Of a DNA stretch of 47,220 nucleotides, positions 19,415 through 28,688 are shown one piece after another. Numbering within the stretch: the first letter of the stretch is position 1; each line of letters begins with the position of its first letter. Both the position numbers and the translations under genes were made by a program. Origin of the DNA: Pseudomonadota bacterium. GTDB lineage: Bacteria; Pseudomonadota; Gammaproteobacteria; Burkholderiales; Burkholderiaceae_C. Under the pieces are notes generated by a model. It had not been told where the DNA came from. It saw nothing but the letters and a program-made list of their open reading frames with translations, and searched no databases. The DNA is taken from positions 1-47,220 of the forward strand of contig JAFEFZ010000311.1 of assembly GCA_018240325.1 (NCBI GenBank). Reading direction: 5' to 3'.

Positions 19415-19771
19415 ATGCCCACCCTGCCCTCCGGCCTGCAATACGAAGACACGATCGACGGCAGCGGCGCACCAGCCGCCGCCGGCCACCACGTCAGCGT
19501 GCACTACACCGGCTGGCTGCACGACGCAGCCGCCGCGGATCAGCGCGGCCGCAAGTTCGATTCCAGCAAGGACCGCGGCCAGCCCTTCGCCTTCCCGCTC
19601 GGCGCCGGCCACGTGATCCGCGGCTGGGACGAAGGCGTGCAGGGCATGAAGGTCGGCGGCACGCGCGTGCTGACGATCCCGCCCGATCTGGGCTACGGCG
19701 CGCGCGGCGCCGGCGGCGTGATCCCGCCGAACGCGACGCTCGTGTTCGAGGTGGAGCTGCTGGGCGTGTAA
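19415..19771 (+). CDS. FKBP-type peptidyl-prolyl cis-trans isomerase
   Basis: The product is a single-domain 118-residue FKBP that catalyses prolyl cis-trans isomerisation. FKBP signatures are in order: [66 protein letters not shown] and [14 protein letters not shown]. There is no signal peptide, so it is cytoplasmic. AGGAG (19402-19406) precedes the ATG. It is 19 bp after gluQRS on the same strand and may be cotranscribed. It is convergent with rhlE. Confidence 0.95.
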   Translation: MPTLPSGLQYEDTIDGSGAPAAAGHHVSVHYTGWLHDAAAADQRGRKFDSSKDRGQPFAFPLGAGHVIRGWDEGVQGMKVGGTRVLTIPPDLGYGARGAGGVIPPNATLVFEVELLGV

Positions 19772-19852
19772 GCCGGCAGCCGCGCGGCCTATGCGGGCCC
19801 CGCAGCGGTGCGCCGACGCGGCCGGCAGCTGCCGGCCGCAGGCAGCCACGCG

Positions 19853-21223
19853 TCAGCGCCCGCGCGGCCCCGGCTTCGCGAAGCTCTTGCCCGCAGGTTT
19901 GAAGCCCGGCCGGCCGTCGGGCCGCGGCCCGAAGCCGCGCCCCGCGGGCCGGGCGCCCGGGCGGGCCGCCCAATCGCCTTGCGGCGAAGCGCCCGGGCGC
20001 CCGCCGCGCCGGTCGCCGGGGCGATCACCACCGCGGCCCGGCGGCCGCGGCGCGGCGTCGAAGCTGCGCTTGGGCTCGAGGCCGCCGATCGTCGCCGCCG
20101 GGATGCGCTGCGTGGTGAAGCGCTGGATGCGCTGGATCATGCCGGCGTCGCGGCGCTCGGCCAGCGTCACCGCCAGCCCGCTGCGGCCGGCGCGGCCGGT
20201 GCGGCCGATGCGGTGCACGTAGTCCTCGGCCTTCATCGGCAGGCCGTAGTTGATCACGTGGCTGATCGTGGGCACGTCGATGCCACGCGCCGCCACGTCG
20301 GTGGCCACCAGCACGCGCAACTGGCGCGAGCGCAAGCCCTGCAGCACGCGGTTGCGCCGGCCCTGCGGCATGCCGCCGTGCAGCGCCGCCACCGCGTGGC
20401 CCATGTCGGCCAGGCGCTCGGCGAGCCAGTCGGCGTCGCGCTGCGTGCTCGTGAACACCAGCGCCTGCTCGACGCTGCGCTCGGTCAGGATGTGGTCGAG
20501 CAGCGCGTTCTTGTGCGCCGGGTCGTCGGCCCAGTGCAGCCGCTGCTCGATGTCGGCGTGGGTGTCGGTGTGCGATGCGACGTCGATGCGCTGCGGCTCG
20601 CGCAGCAGCGAGCGCGCCAGCCGGCCGGCCTCGCCGGCGAAGGTGGCGCTGAACATCAGCGTCTGGCGCTGCGGCGGCAGCGCCGCGGCGATGTGGTGGA
20701 TGTCGTCGATGAAGCCCATGTCGAGCATGCGGTCGGCTTCGTCGAGCACCAGCAGCTCGACGCCGGCCAGCAGCGCCTGGCCGCTGGCCATGTGGTCCAT
20801 CAGCCGGCCGGGGGTGGCGATCAGCACGTCGAGCGCACCGCGCAGCGCGCGCAGCTGCGCGCCGTAGGGGACGCCGCCGACGACGGTCGCGACGTTCAGC
20901 CCGCGCACGTGGCGGCCATAGTCGGAGAAGGCGCGTGCCACCTGCTGCGCCAGCTCGCGCGTGGGCGCGAGCACCAGCACCCGCGGGCCGGCACCGCGCG
21001 CTCGCGGGCCGCGGCTTTGCTCGCGCGCGCGCAGCACGCGCATCAGCGCCGGCAGCGCGAAGCTCGCCGTCTTGCCGCTGCCGGTGCTGCTGGCGACCAT
21101 CAGGTCGCGGCCCTCGAGGGCCGGCGGAATGGCGCGCGCCTGTACCTCGGTGGCGGCGGTGTAGCCGGCCGTGGCCAACGCCTGCGTCAGGGCCTCGTGC
21201 AGGCCCAGGGAATCGAAACTCAT
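19853..21223 (-). CDS. rhlE: DEAD-box RNA helicase, RhlE type
   Basis: The product is a 456-residue ATP-dependent RNA helicase. The Q motif lies at the N-terminus (FDSLGL...GYTAATEVQARAIP). Motif I is ASSTGSGKT (44-52), motif II is DEAD (161-164), motif III is SAT (192-194), and motif VI is HRIGRTGRAGR. Residues from about 375 to the end form a disordered Gly/Arg/Pro-rich tail that probably binds RNA. RhlE-type helicases act in ribosome assembly and RNA decay. The ATG at 21223 has a weak AGAGGAA upstream. The upstream gene orn is on the same strand but is separated by 223 bp with a terminator-like hairpin, so rhlE probably has its own promoter. Confidence 0.93.
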   Translation of the reverse strand: MSFDSLGLHEALTQALATAGYTAATEVQARAIPPALEGRDLMVASSTGSGKTASFALPALMRVLRAREQSRGPRARGAGPRVLVLAPTRELAQQVARAFSDYGRHVRGLNVATVVGGVPYGAQLRALRGALDVLIATPGRLMDHMASGQALLAGVELLVLDEADRMLDMGFIDDIHHIAAALPPQRQTLMFSATFAGEAGRLARSLLREPQRIDVASHTDTHADIEQRLHWADDPAHKNALLDHILTERSVEQALVFTSTQRDADWLAERLADMGHAVAALHGGMPQGRRNRVLQGLRSRQLRVLVATDVAARGIDVPTISHVINYGLPMKAEDYVHRIGRTGRAGRSGLAVTLAERRDAGMIQRIQRFTTQRIPAATIGGLEPKRSFDAAPRPPGRGGDRPGDRRGGRPGASPQGDWAARPGARPAGRGFGPRPDGRPGFKPAGKSFAKPGPRGR

Positions 21224-21364
21224 CGTCGTCTTTCGGTCAAGAGGAAGGTGTCGCGCGCGCCTGCGGATGCGAAAGGCGCGGTCGGCGACGGCATCGCCGC
21301 CAACCGAAGAAACGCGAGCGCCCGAACCGGACGACGAGAGAGCAGGTCAGTGGGGATGAACGAA

Positions 21365-21386
21365 ACGGCGCCCCGAGGGACGCCGT
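21365..21386 (-). terminator. Probable intrinsic terminator of orn
   Basis: Read leftward, ACGGCG-mismatch-CCC pairs with GGG-mismatch-CGCCGT around a short loop. It is followed directly by TTTCGTT. It lies 61 bp after the orn stop and 142 bp before the rhlE start. The T-run is short, so efficiency is uncertain. Confidence 0.5.
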
Positions 21387-21446
21387 GGCGCGCATTGTAA
21401 CCGAGAATGCGGGTTTACCCGCTGGCGATGCGGGCCGGGCTTCGCG

Positions 21447-22007
21447 TCAGGCCGCCAGCAGCGTCGCGCGGTAGTGCAGCAGCTCGTCGATCGACTCGTG
21501 CACGTCGGCCAGTGCGGTGTGCGCCTGCACCTTCTTGAAGCCCTCGAGCGCGGCCGGCTTCCAGCGCCGCGCCAGCTCCTTGAGCGTGCTGACGTCGAGG
21601 TTGCGGTAGTGGAAATAGGCCTCGAGCGCCGGCATCGTGCGCGCCAGGAAGCGCCGGTCCTGGCAGATGCTGTTGCCGCACATCGGGCTCTTGCCCTTGG
21701 GCACCCAGCGCTGCAGGAAGGCGATCACCTCGGCCTGCGCGGCGGCCTCGTCGATCGCCGACGCGCGCACGCGCTCGATCAACCCGCTCTTGCCGTGGGT
21801 GCCCTTGTTCCACGCGTCCATCGCGTCGAGCACCGCGTCGCTCTGGTGGATCGCCAGCACCGGGCCCTCGATGCGGCGCTCGAGTTGCGCGTCGGTCACC
21901 ACCACGGCCACCTCGATGATCCGGTCGGTCTCGGGGTTCAGCCCGGTCATCTCGAGGTCGATCCAGATCAGGTTGTGGTCGTCGGGGCTCAACGGGGTGT
22001 CGGTCAT
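21447..22007 (-). CDS. orn: Oligoribonuclease
   Basis: The product is a 186-residue 3'-5' exonuclease of the DEDDh family that degrades 2-5 nt RNAs and pGpG at the end of RNA decay. Exo I is [11 protein letters not shown], exo II is around [11 protein letters not shown], and exo III is [14 protein letters not shown] with the catalytic His. The ATG at 22007 begins [14 protein letters not shown] at 22019 would add four residues and is less likely. It is divergent from the Ste24-like protease gene, the usual Burkholderiales neighbour. Confidence 0.95.
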   Translation of the reverse strand: MTDTPLSPDDHNLIWIDLEMTGLNPETDRIIEVAVVVTDAQLERRIEGPVLAIHQSDAVLDAMDAWNKGTHGKSGLIERVRASAIDEAAAQAEVIAFLQRWVPKGKSPMCGNSICQDRRFLARTMPALEAYFHYRNLDVSTLKELARRWKPAALEGFKKVQAHTALADVHESIDELLHYRATLLAA

Positions 22008-22040
22008 CGCGGCTCGCACTCGAAAACAGGACGGCAGGGC

Positions 22041-22067
22041 TTGCAGATTCTCGCCGACGCCTACACT
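22041..22067 (+). promoter_or_regulatory. Possible promoter of the Ste24 protease gene
   Basis: TTGCAG (22041-22046), N15, TACACT (22062-22067) lies in the 83-bp divergent spacer with orn, 23 bp before the ATG. The spacer is shorter than the ideal 17 bp. Confidence 0.35.
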
Positions 22068-22090
22068 TTCGCGTTGCCCGAGCCTGATTG

Positions 22091-23362
22091 ATGACCCCCG
22101 ACGCGATTACTGCCGCCTTCGTCGCCGCGCTGCTGCTGGCGCTGGCCACCCGCTTCTGGCTGGCCACGCGCCAGATGCGCCATGTCGCCGCGCACCGCGG
22201 TGCGGTGCCCGCCCCCTTCGCCGGCACGGTGACGCTGGCCGCGCACCAGCGCGCCGCCGACTACACGCTCGCCAAGGGCCGCTTCGGCCTGCTCAGCGCC
22301 GCGTTCGCGGCGGCGGTGCTGGTGGGCTGGACGCTGCTCGGCGGGCTCGATGCGCTCAACCAGTGGGTGCTGGCCGCGGTGCAGCCGCGCCTGGGCGATC
22401 TCGGCTACCAGCTCGCGCTGCTGGCCGCCTTCGCGTTGATCGGCGCCGCGCTGGATCTGCCCTTCGAGTGGTGGGACACCTTCCGCCTGGAGCAGCGCTT
22501 CGGCTTCAACCGCATGACGCCGAAGCTCTTTGTCGCCGACCTGCTGAAGAACACCGTGGTCGCGGCGGTGATCGGGCTGCCGCTGGCCGCGCTGGTGCTG
22601 TGGCTGATGGCGCGCGCCGGCGCCTGGTGGTGGCTGTGGGCCTGGGGCGTGTGGATGGGCTTCAACCTGCTGCTGCTGGTGATCTACCCGACGCTGATCG
22701 CGCCGCTGTTCAACAAGTTCGAGCCGCTGGCCGACGAAGGCCTGCGCGCACGCGTGCAGGCGCTGATGCAGCGCTGCGGCTTCGCCGCCAAGGGCCTGTT
22801 CGTGATGGACGGCAGCCGGCGCTCGGCTCACGCCAACGCCTACTTCACCGGGCTGGGCGCGGCCAAGCGGGTGGTGTTCTTCGACACGCTGCTCGCGCGG
22901 CTGTCGCCGGCCGAGGTCGAGGCGGTGCTCGCGCACGAGCTCGGCCACTACCGCCACCGCCACGTGCTCAAGCGCATCGCCGGGCTGTTCGCCTTCAGCG
23001 GCGCGGCGCTGGCGCTGCTGGGCTGGCTCGCGGGTTCCAGTGCGTTCTACCAGGGCCTGGGCGTGCAGCCCAACCTCGACGCGCCCAACGACGCGCTGGC
23101 GCTGCTGCTGTTCGCGCTGGCGCTGCCGCCCTTCGGCTTCTTCGCGGCGCCGCTGATCGCGCACTTCTCGCGCCGCCACGAGTTCGAGGCCGACGCCTAC
23201 GCCTGCGCCAAGGCCAGCGGCGCCGACCTGGCGAGCGCGCTGCTGAAGCTGCACGAAGACAACGCGACCACGCTGACGCCCGACCCGGTGTACGTGCGCT
23301 TCTACTACTCGCACCCGCCCGCGGCCGAGCGCCTGGCGGCGCTGGCACCGGCGGCCGCTTGA
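22091..23362 (+). CDS. M48 family (Ste24/HtpX-like) integral membrane zinc protease
   Basis: The product is a 423-residue membrane protease of the CAAX protease 1/Ste24 type. It has several N-terminal transmembrane helices, an N-terminal Ste24-like segment with [16 protein letters not shown], the zinc motif HELGH (282-286) and a third ligand Glu in [11 protein letters not shown]. Bacterial homologues are membrane quality-control proteases; CAAX processing is not expected in bacteria. The start ATG at 22091 is preceded directly by an in-frame TTG that is probably unused. The stop overlaps the rsgA start as TTGA. Confidence 0.93.
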   Translation: MTPDAITAAFVAALLLALATRFWLATRQMRHVAAHRGAVPAPFAGTVTLAAHQRAADYTLAKGRFGLLSAAFAAAVLVGWTLLGGLDALNQWVLAAVQPRLGDLGYQLALLAAFALIGAALDLPFEWWDTFRLEQRFGFNRMTPKLFVADLLKNTVVAAVIGLPLAALVLWLMARAGAWWWLWAWGVWMGFNLLLLVIYPTLIAPLFNKFEPLADEGLRARVQALMQRCGFAAKGLFVMDGSRRSAHANAYFTGLGAAKRVVFFDTLLARLSPAEVEAVLAHELGHYRHRHVLKRIAGLFAFSGAALALLGWLAGSSAFYQGLGVQPNLDAPNDALALLLFALALPPFGFFAAPLIAHFSRRHEFEADAYACAKASGADLASALLKLHEDNATTLTPDPVYVRFYYSHPPAAERLAALAPAAA

Positions 23363-24255
23363 CGCCGGGCGCCGCGCGCGTGGTGGCGGCCCACGGCCGC
23401 CACGTGCTGATCGAGACCGCCGACCGCAGGCGCCTGCACGGCCACCTGCGCGGGCGCCGCGCCGACATCGTGGTCGGCGACCGGGTGCGCTGGCAGTGCG
23501 CCGGCGACGAGGCGGTGATCGAGGCCGTCGAGCCGCGGCGCAACCTGCTGATGCGGCAGGACGCGTGGCGCAGCAAGAGCTTCGCCGCCAACCTCGACCA
23601 GGTGCTGGTGCTGGTGGCCGGCGAGCCGCCGTTCTCCGAATCGCAGCTGGCGCGCGCGCTGGTGGCGGCTGCCGACGCCGGCATCGCCGCAATCGTCGGG
23701 CTGAACAAGACCGACAGGCCGGCCGCCGCCGACGCGCGCGCGCGCCTCGCGCCCTACCGCGCGATGGGCGTGACGGTGCTGGAGTTCGCGGCCAAGGCCG
23801 AGCCGCAGGCGGCGCGCGCGCTGCTGCTGCCGCGGCTGCAGGGACGCAGCACGCTGCTGCTCGGGCCCAGCGGCGCGGGCAAGAGCACCTTGATCAACCT
23901 GCTGGTGCCCGACGCCGGCGCGCAGGTGGGCGAGATCTCGACCGCGCTCAACGCCGGCCGGCACACGACGACCAGCACGCTGTGGTACTGGCTCGGGCCG
24001 GGCCACGACAGCGCGCTGATCGACTCGCCGGGCTTCCAGCAGTTCGGGCTGCACCACCTGGAGCCGACGCGGCTGGCCGCGCTGATGCCCGACCTGGCGG
24101 CGCACCTGGGCGGCTGCCGCTTCCACGACTGCAGCCACCGCCGCGAGCCCGACTGCGCGGTGCGCGCCGCCGTCGATGCCGGGCAGATCGCGCCCACGCG
24201 CCATCGCCTGTACCTGGAGCTGCTCGACGAGCTGCAGCAGCCCGCCCGGCGCTGA
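23359..24255 (+). CDS. rsgA: Ribosome small-subunit-dependent GTPase RsgA
   Basis: The product is a 298-residue circularly permuted GTPase that checks 30S maturation. The N-terminal OB-fold is followed by G4 NKTD (116-119), then G1 GPSGAGKST (169-177), the RHTTT switch and G3 DSPG (222-225). The C-terminal zinc site is Cys253-x4-Cys258-x-His260-x5-Cys266. The start taken is the TTG at 23359, which overlaps the protease stop (TTGA) and suggests translational coupling. It leaves the expected short N-terminus ([14 protein letters not shown]). A GTG nearby downstream is a possible alternative. Pairing with the M48 gene is common in this order. Confidence 0.93.
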   Translation: MTPGAARVVAAHGRHVLIETADRRRLHGHLRGRRADIVVGDRVRWQCAGDEAVIEAVEPRRNLLMRQDAWRSKSFAANLDQVLVLVAGEPPFSESQLARALVAAADAGIAAIVGLNKTDRPAAADARARLAPYRAMGVTVLEFAAKAEPQAARALLLPRLQGRSTLLLGPSGAGKSTLINLLVPDAGAQVGEISTALNAGRHTTTSTLWYWLGPGHDSALIDSPGFQQFGLHHLEPTRLAALMPDLAAHLGGCRFHDCSHRREPDCAVRAAVDAGQIAPTRHRLYLELLDELQQPARR

Positions 24256-24266
24256 TCCGGCGCCCC

Positions 24267-25256
24267 TCAGCCCAGCACGTTGGCCAGCGTCAGCAGCGCC
24301 AGCAGCAGCATCCACAGCACCACCGAGCGCCACACCAGGCCGACCAGGCTTTGCAGGTGCGCGGTCTGCAGCGGCACGCCCGGCGTGGAACCACCAGAGT
24401 CCGACACGTCGGCATCGGGGCCGCCGCTGAAGCTGCGCGAGCGGTCGGGCGTGATGCCCGGGGCCGCGTCGCCGCCGAGCTGCACGCCGACCGCACCGGC
24501 GGCCGCGGCGAGGATCACGCCCTCGTTGGCGTGCCGCCACAGCCCGGCGTCGCTGCGCCACACGTTGATCGCTTCCTCGAAGTTGCCGACCACCGCGAAG
24601 CCGAATGCGGTCAGGCGCGCCGGCACCTGGTCGATGCGCGCAAAGGCAGCGCGCCCGGCGTCGAGCAGCCGGTCGTTGGCCGGCGCGTCGAGCGCGCGCT
24701 GGCGGTAGCTCCAGTAGCGCACGGCGAATTCGGCCATCCGGTACAGCACCGCGCCGGCCGGGCCGAGCCCGATCGCGGCCCCGGCCACGAACCAGAAGAA
24801 CACGCCGAACACATGGCGATGCGCGGCCAGCAGCGCATGCTCGACCACGTGGCGCAGCACCTCCGTGCGCGGCAGCTCGCTCGCATCCAGGTGCAGCCAC
24901 TCGCCAAGCAGCCGGCGCGATTCGTCTTCGTCGCCGCGCTCGAGCGCCTGGCGGATGTCGGTGAAATAGTGGCTGAACTGGCGAAAGCCGAGGGTCACGT
25001 ACAGCACCGCGATGTCGGCCGCCAGCCCGAGCAGCACGTTGGTCTGCACCAGCAGCCGCCATACGACGAAGACCGCCAGCGCCGGCACGATCACCGCCAC
25101 CGCCCAGACCACCCAGGCATGGCGGTTGCTGCCGGCGTCGAAGGTGCGCCCGGCCCAGCCCACCCAGGCCTTCAGCCGCTCGTGCACCCAGTTGTCGCGC
25201 GGCAGCGGCTTGAGCTGCTCGACCAGCAGCGCCAACAGCACGGCAAAGAAGCTCAT
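24267..25256 (-). CDS. CobD/CbiB family membrane protein
   Basis: The product is a 329-residue membrane protein of the CobD/CbiB family, whose founding member makes adenosylcobinamide from adenosylcobyrate. It opens with SFFAVLLALLVEQLKPLP, has helices at about 50-75 and 80-100, a soluble loop (about 100-145), and further helices, ending in WRSVVLWMLLLALLTLANVLG. No other cobalamin gene is nearby, and this subgroup is widespread in betaproteobacteria without a cob cluster, so its role may differ. The ATG at 25256 starts the conserved MSFFAVLL; upstream ATGs at 25283 and 25265 are less likely. It is convergent with rsgA, 11 bp apart. Confidence 0.8.
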   Translation of the reverse strand: MSFFAVLLALLVEQLKPLPRDNWVHERLKAWVGWAGRTFDAGSNRHAWVVWAVAVIVPALAVFVVWRLLVQTNVLLGLAADIAVLYVTLGFRQFSHYFTDIRQALERGDEDESRRLLGEWLHLDASELPRTEVLRHVVEHALLAAHRHVFGVFFWFVAGAAIGLGPAGAVLYRMAEFAVRYWSYRQRALDAPANDRLLDAGRAAFARIDQVPARLTAFGFAVVGNFEEAINVWRSDAGLWRHANEGVILAAAAGAVGVQLGGDAAPGITPDRSRSFSGGPDADVSDSGGSTPGVPLQTAHLQSLVGLVWRSVVLWMLLLALLTLANVLG

Positions 25257-25385
25257 CGCCGGCATGATAGCCAGCGAGGGCACGCTCGATCGATGGCGGA
25301 GCGCAGCACGAGGCCCTTCGGCCAGCGCCCGCGGCGTGGGGCGCGCGGCCGGACCCGCGCCGGGCCGGGCCGAACCCGGAGGGGT

Positions 25386-26081
25386 TCAGGCGCGCAGGAA
25401 GGCGTAGAGGTTGCGCAGCATCGCCGCGGTCGCGCCCCAGATGAAGTAGTGGTGCAGCCGGCCGTCGCCGCCGACGGCGTCCCACGGCATCGACAGGAAT
25501 TCGCGCTGCCGGCCCTGCCACTCGAAACGGTGATGGCAGTGGTTGGCCGGCGTCATCAGGAAGTGCAGCGGCACCTCGAAGGCTTCGGCGACTTCGTGCG
25601 CGTCGAGCCTGAGCTGAAACGGCGGCTGCACCAGCGCGACCACCGGCGTGACCACGTAGTCGGTGATCGTGGTGTAGGTGGGCAGCGCACCGATCACGTC
25701 GACCGCCGTGCGCGCCAGGCCGATCTCTTCTTCCGTCTCGCGCAGCGCGGCCGCCACGGCGTCGGCATCGTCGGGTTCGGCGCGCCCGCCTGGAAAGCTG
25801 ATCTGCCCGGCATGGTCGCGCAAGTGTTCGGTGCGGCGGGTCAGCAGCACCTGCAGGCCCTGCGGCCGTTGCACCAGCGGCACCAGCACCGAGGCCGGCG
25901 CCAGCTTGCGCCCGAAAGGCGTGGTGTCGCCGGCAAACTCCGGCGCGAAGGCGGGCGGCGCCGCAAAGCGCCGGCGCAGCGGCTCCGCTTCGAGCCGATC
26001 GGCATCGACCGCGGGCAGGTGCGCGTCAGTGCAGACCACCGGGAATGCTCGTGGATCGGCGATGCGGGGCGGGCGCGTCAT
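25386..26081 (-). CDS. Nudix hydrolase, CoA pyrophosphatase type
   Basis: The product is a 231-residue Nudix protein. The CoA-pyrophosphatase signature LLTRRTEHLRDHAGQISF and the following PGG lie just before the Nudix box, whose catalytic part is RETEEEIGL (114-122). This is the family that splits CoA and acyl-CoA into phosphopantetheine and 3',5'-ADP (YeaB/NudL type). The first Glu of the generic box is replaced by Asp, as in other NudL proteins. It lies 129 bp upstream of the CobD-like gene on the same strand. Behind its start is the repeat-bearing spacer. Confidence 0.88.
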   Translation of the reverse strand: MTRPPRIADPRAFPVVCTDAHLPAVDADRLEAEPLRRRFAAPPAFAPEFAGDTTPFGRKLAPASVLVPLVQRPQGLQVLLTRRTEHLRDHAGQISFPGGRAEPDDADAVAAALRETEEEIGLARTAVDVIGALPTYTTITDYVVTPVVALVQPPFQLRLDAHEVAEAFEVPLHFLMTPANHCHHRFEWQGRQREFLSMPWDAVGGDGRLHHYFIWGATAAMLRNLYAFLRA

Positions 26082-26386
26082 GGTGTGGAGCTTACGCGCC
26101 GCGATTCAGGTTTGCAGGCATGGGCGATTGCCGCATTGGTGCCGGTGCGCCGCTTGTGCATTGCGTGCCGCCGGTGCCGATGCTTCCCGCCATTGTCCGC
26201 ACGCGGCTGGCGCCGCGTATCGCCTGTGCCGCTGCATGGGGCTCCAGTCGGCACACGGCTGGCGCCGTGTGCCGCTTGCGCCACTGCATCGGGCTTTTGT
26301 CGGCACACGGCTGGCGCCGTGTGCCGACAAAGCTCGCTTCGCGCTGCGCGCGACCTGCGGCCCACGGGCCGCCGGCTGACCTTCGG
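26082..26386. other. 305-bp spacer between rplS and the Nudix gene
   Basis: No gene is supported here. The right half holds a three-copy array of a 52-bp repeat with internal palindromes, described separately. A further hairpin lies at 26357-26372 (GCGGCCC, two-base loop, GGGCCGC). Another lies at 26376-26390 (CTGACC, TTC, GGTCAG), which contains the rplS stop codon. The left third is low-complexity GTGCCG/GCATTG-rich sequence that looks like decayed repeat copies. Confidence 0.7.
26195..26331. repeat. Tandem 52-bp repeats with an internal palindrome (REP/BIME-like)
   Basis: Three units are spaced exactly 52 bp apart (anchors at 26195, 26247, 26299). Each holds a dyad around a TGGC loop. Copy 1 (26197-26222) is diverged, copy 2 (26249-26274) has an 11-bp perfect stem CGGCACACGGC, and copy 3 (26296-26331) has a 16-bp perfect stem TTTGTCGGCACACGGC. 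The linkers are also similar (CTGCAT/CGGG between copies). It lies downstream of rplS, where a strong stem could end or protect the operon transcript. Confidence 0.85.
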
Positions 26387-26740
26387 TCAGGCGAGCTTTT
26401 CCTTGATGCGGGCGGATTTGCCGCTGCGTTGGCGCAGGTAGTACAGCTTCGCGCGGCGCACATCGCCGCGTCGCTTGATCTCGATGCCGGCAATGATCGG
26501 GCTGTACAGCTGGAAGGTCCGCTCCACTCCGCTGCCGCCCGACACCTTGCGCACGATGAAGCTGCTGTTCAGGCCGCGGTTGCGCTTGGCGATGACCACG
26601 CCTTCGAAGGCCTGCACGCGCTTGCGCGTGCCCTCGACGACATTGACGCTGACGATCACGGTGTCGCCGGGGGCGAAGGCGGGCAGCGTCTTGCCCAGCC
26701 GCGCGATCTCTTCCTGCTCGAGGGTGGCGATGAGGTCCAT
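26387..26740 (-). CDS. rplS: 50S ribosomal protein L19
   Basis: The product is a 117-residue L19, found at the 30S-50S interface. The sequence is typical throughout: [38 protein letters not shown], and [20 protein letters not shown], then [19 protein letters not shown]. It is the last gene of the rpsP-rimM-trmD-rplS operon, 110 bp after trmD. A TATAAT (26854-26849 on this strand) overlapping the trmD stop could give an extra internal promoter. The stop codon falls inside a small hairpin. Confidence 0.98.
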   Translation of the reverse strand: MDLIATLEQEEIARLGKTLPAFAPGDTVIVSVNVVEGTRKRVQAFEGVVIAKRNRGLNSSFIVRKVSGGSGVERTFQLYSPIIAGIEIKRRGDVRRAKLYYLRQRSGKSARIKEKLA

Positions 26741-26850
26741 CGGGGTCTCCAGGCGATCATGCCGGCGCGTTCAGGCCCTGTGGCGGCGCAGCCAGGCTGC
26801 TGACAGCCCTGCGCGCCGTGGTTGCCCGGCAGAGGATCGAAAACCGAAAA

Positions 26851-27606
26851 TTATAACGCGAGGGTACGCAGCCAGCGTTCGTCGGCCGCGTCGAGCCGCC
26901 CGGCGGCGCGCGCCGCGGCGATCAGGTCGGGCCGGCGCCGCGCGGTCAGCGCCAGTGCCTGCTCGCGCCGCCAGCGTGCCAGCTCGGCATGGTGGCCCGA
27001 CAGCAGCACCGCCGGCACCTCGGCCGGCGCGCCGCCGGGCTCGGCCTCGAGCCGCTCGGGCCGGCTGTACTGCGGCCCTTCGAGCAGGCCGTCGGCAAAG
27101 CTGTCGTGCTCGGCCGATCCCGGCGTCAGCACGCCGGGCTGCAGCCGCGCGATCGCGTCGAGCAGCACCAGCGCCGGCAGCTCGCCGCCCGACAGCACGT
27201 AGTCGCCCAGGCTCACTTCGAGCGTCACGTGGCGGTCGATCACGCGTTGATCCACCCCCTCGTAGCGCCCGCACAGCAGCACCGCGCCGGCGCCGCCGGC
27301 GAGCTCGCGCACAAGCGCCTGGTCCAGCCGCTGCCCGGCCGGGCTGAACAGCAGCACCGGCGCGGCGTCGCCGCGCGCGGCACGCACCGCAGCGAGCGCG
27401 CGCAGCAGCGGCTCGGCCAGCAGCACCATGCCGGGGCCGCCGCCAAAGGGGCGATCGTCGACGCGGCGGTACGCGTCTGCGGCGAAGTCGCGCAGCTGCC
27501 ACCGATGCAGCTCGATCAGGCCCTGGTCGAAGGCGCGGCGCGTGACGCCGTGCTTCGGCCAGGCGTCGAAGAGTTCGGGGAACAGCGTGATCGCGTCGAA
27601 GCGCAT
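26851..27606 (-). CDS. trmD: tRNA (guanine37-N1)-methyltransferase
   Basis: The product is a 251-residue SPOUT methyltransferase that makes m1G37 in tRNAs reading CNN codons, preventing frameshifts. Typical segments are [16 protein letters not shown] at the start, [26 protein letters not shown] and [14 protein letters not shown] in the knot, and PGSAEHDSF with [11 protein letters not shown] in the linker. The ATG is at 27606. It lies 14 bp after rimM in the conserved order. Confidence 0.97.
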   Translation of the reverse strand: MRFDAITLFPELFDAWPKHGVTRRAFDQGLIELHRWQLRDFAADAYRRVDDRPFGGGPGMVLLAEPLLRALAAVRAARGDAAPVLLFSPAGQRLDQALVRELAGGAGAVLLCGRYEGVDQRVIDRHVTLEVSLGDYVLSGGELPALVLLDAIARLQPGVLTPGSAEHDSFADGLLEGPQYSRPERLEAEPGGAPAEVPAVLLSGHHAELARWRREQALALTARRRPDLIAAARAAGRLDAADERWLRTLAL

Positions 27607-27620
27607 CGCGGCAGGCGCGT

Positions 27621-28211
27621 TCAGTAGTCCAGGCCCCAGTCGACGACGATCCGGCGGCCCGCCAGATCCACCTGGTCGACATAGGCGGCGACGAACGGAA
27701 TCAGCCGCCGCGGCGGCAGCGCCGCGGCGCCTGCGGCGCGCGCCGGCTGCACGCACAGCACGCAGTGCGCACCGTTGTCGATCAGGTCGACGACTTCGCC
27801 CAAGGGCTCGCCGCTGCGGTTGGACACGGCCAGCCCGATCAGGTCGATCCAGTAGTACTCGTCGGCAGCGGGCGTGGGGAAGCTGCTGCGCGACACGAAG
27901 ATGCGCGCGCCGCGCAGGCCCTCGGCGGCGCTGCGGTCGTCGATGCCGCGGATGCCGGCGACGATCTCGCCGCCGTGCGGCCGCGCCTCGGTGATGCGCA
28001 GCAGTTCAGGCAAGGGCGCGGCCGGGCGGCGGCCGTCGGCCGGCGGTTTCAGGTACCAGCGCTTCGACGAGAACAGCGCACGCGGGTCGGCGGCATGCGG
28101 CTGGACGCGGATCCAGCCCTTGATGCCCCAGGCATCGGTGATGCGGCCGACTTCGACGGCATCCGCCGGAAAGCCGGCGTCGGGCGGGCCGGCGCTCGAT
28201 GCGGCGCTCAC
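27621..28211 (-). CDS. rimM: Ribosome maturation factor RimM
   Basis: The product is a 196-residue 16S rRNA processing factor that binds S19 during 30S assembly. The N-terminal RimM domain opens with [19 protein letters not shown], and the C-terminal PRC-barrel follows ([29 protein letters not shown] in part, then [13 protein letters not shown]). The start is the GTG at 28211, since no ATG lies close to the conserved VGRI. The frame is open upstream into rpsP, antisense-free but out of phase with it. It sits 22 bp after rpsP. Confidence 0.94.
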   Translation of the reverse strand: MSAASSAGPPDAGFPADAVEVGRITDAWGIKGWIRVQPHAADPRALFSSKRWYLKPPADGRRPAAPLPELLRITEARPHGGEIVAGIRGIDDRSAAEGLRGARIFVSRSSFPTPAADEYYWIDLIGLAVSNRSGEPLGEVVDLIDNGAHCVLCVQPARAAGAAALPPRRLIPFVAAYVDQVDLAGRRIVVDWGLDY

Positions 28212-28233
28212 CGGCCCGGCACCGCAGCGCGCC

Positions 28234-28485
28234 TCAGGCGGCGGCGCGCCTGGCCTGGTCGACCAGGCGGGTGACGGTGGGCGACAGTTGCGCGCCGGTG
28301 CCCGCCCAGTAGCCGATGCGGTCGAGCGCGATGCGCAGCGGCTGCTCGCCGCCGGCGGCCATCGGGTTGTAGAAGCCGACGCGCTCGATGAAGCGGCCGT
28401 CGCGCCGCTCGCGCGAATCGGCGACGACGATGTTGTAGAAGGGGCGCTTCTTCGCGCCGCCGCGGGCCAGTCGGATGACGACCAT
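28234..28485 (-). CDS. rpsP: 30S ribosomal protein S16
   Basis: The product is an 83-residue S16, starting [20 protein letters not shown] and continuing [20 protein letters not shown], as in all betaproteobacteria. AGAGGAA lies about nine bases before the ATG at 28485. It is the first gene of the rpsP-rimM-trmD-rplS operon, with a leader of about 130 bases from the TATAAT box to the start. Confidence 0.98.
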   Translation of the reverse strand: MVVIRLARGGAKKRPFYNIVVADSRERRDGRFIERVGFYNPMAAGGEQPLRIALDRIGYWAGTGAQLSPTVTRLVDQARRAAA

Positions 28486-28626
28486 GTCGTGGGTTCCTCT
28501 GCGAATGCGTCGGGGTTGCCGGTTTCGGACAGCGGCACCCGCGATGGGAATGCCTGGGTTGCGATGCCCGCGCGCACCGGGCTCGATGCCGGGCTTGGGC
28601 GTGCTGCAACGTATTGCGAACCGGCG

Positions 28627-28632
28627 ATTATA
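28627..28632 (-). promoter_or_regulatory. -10 box of the rpsP operon
   Basis: A perfect TATAAT read leftward in the context GTTTATAATCGCC, in the 251-bp spacer between rpsP and the divergent TM2 gene. There is no clear -35 at 17 bp. The same ATAATC-GCC context is seen at other promoters in this window. Confidence 0.6.
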
Positions 28633-28688
28633 AACTGCGCCGCCCCGGCTCCACGCCAGTCCCACTCCAGCCCAGACCTGCGCCCGAG

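Noticed and set aside
25365-25379. Hairpin CCGGG-CCGAA-CCCGG after the Nudix gene as a terminator
   Set aside because: The stem is only five base pairs in GC-rich sequence and has no T-run, so it is not distinguishable from chance.
26195-26331. CRISPR-like array
   Set aside because: Units are few and of decreasing similarity, with related linkers and no unique spacers, and there are no cas genes. The strong internal palindromes fit REP/BIME elements better.
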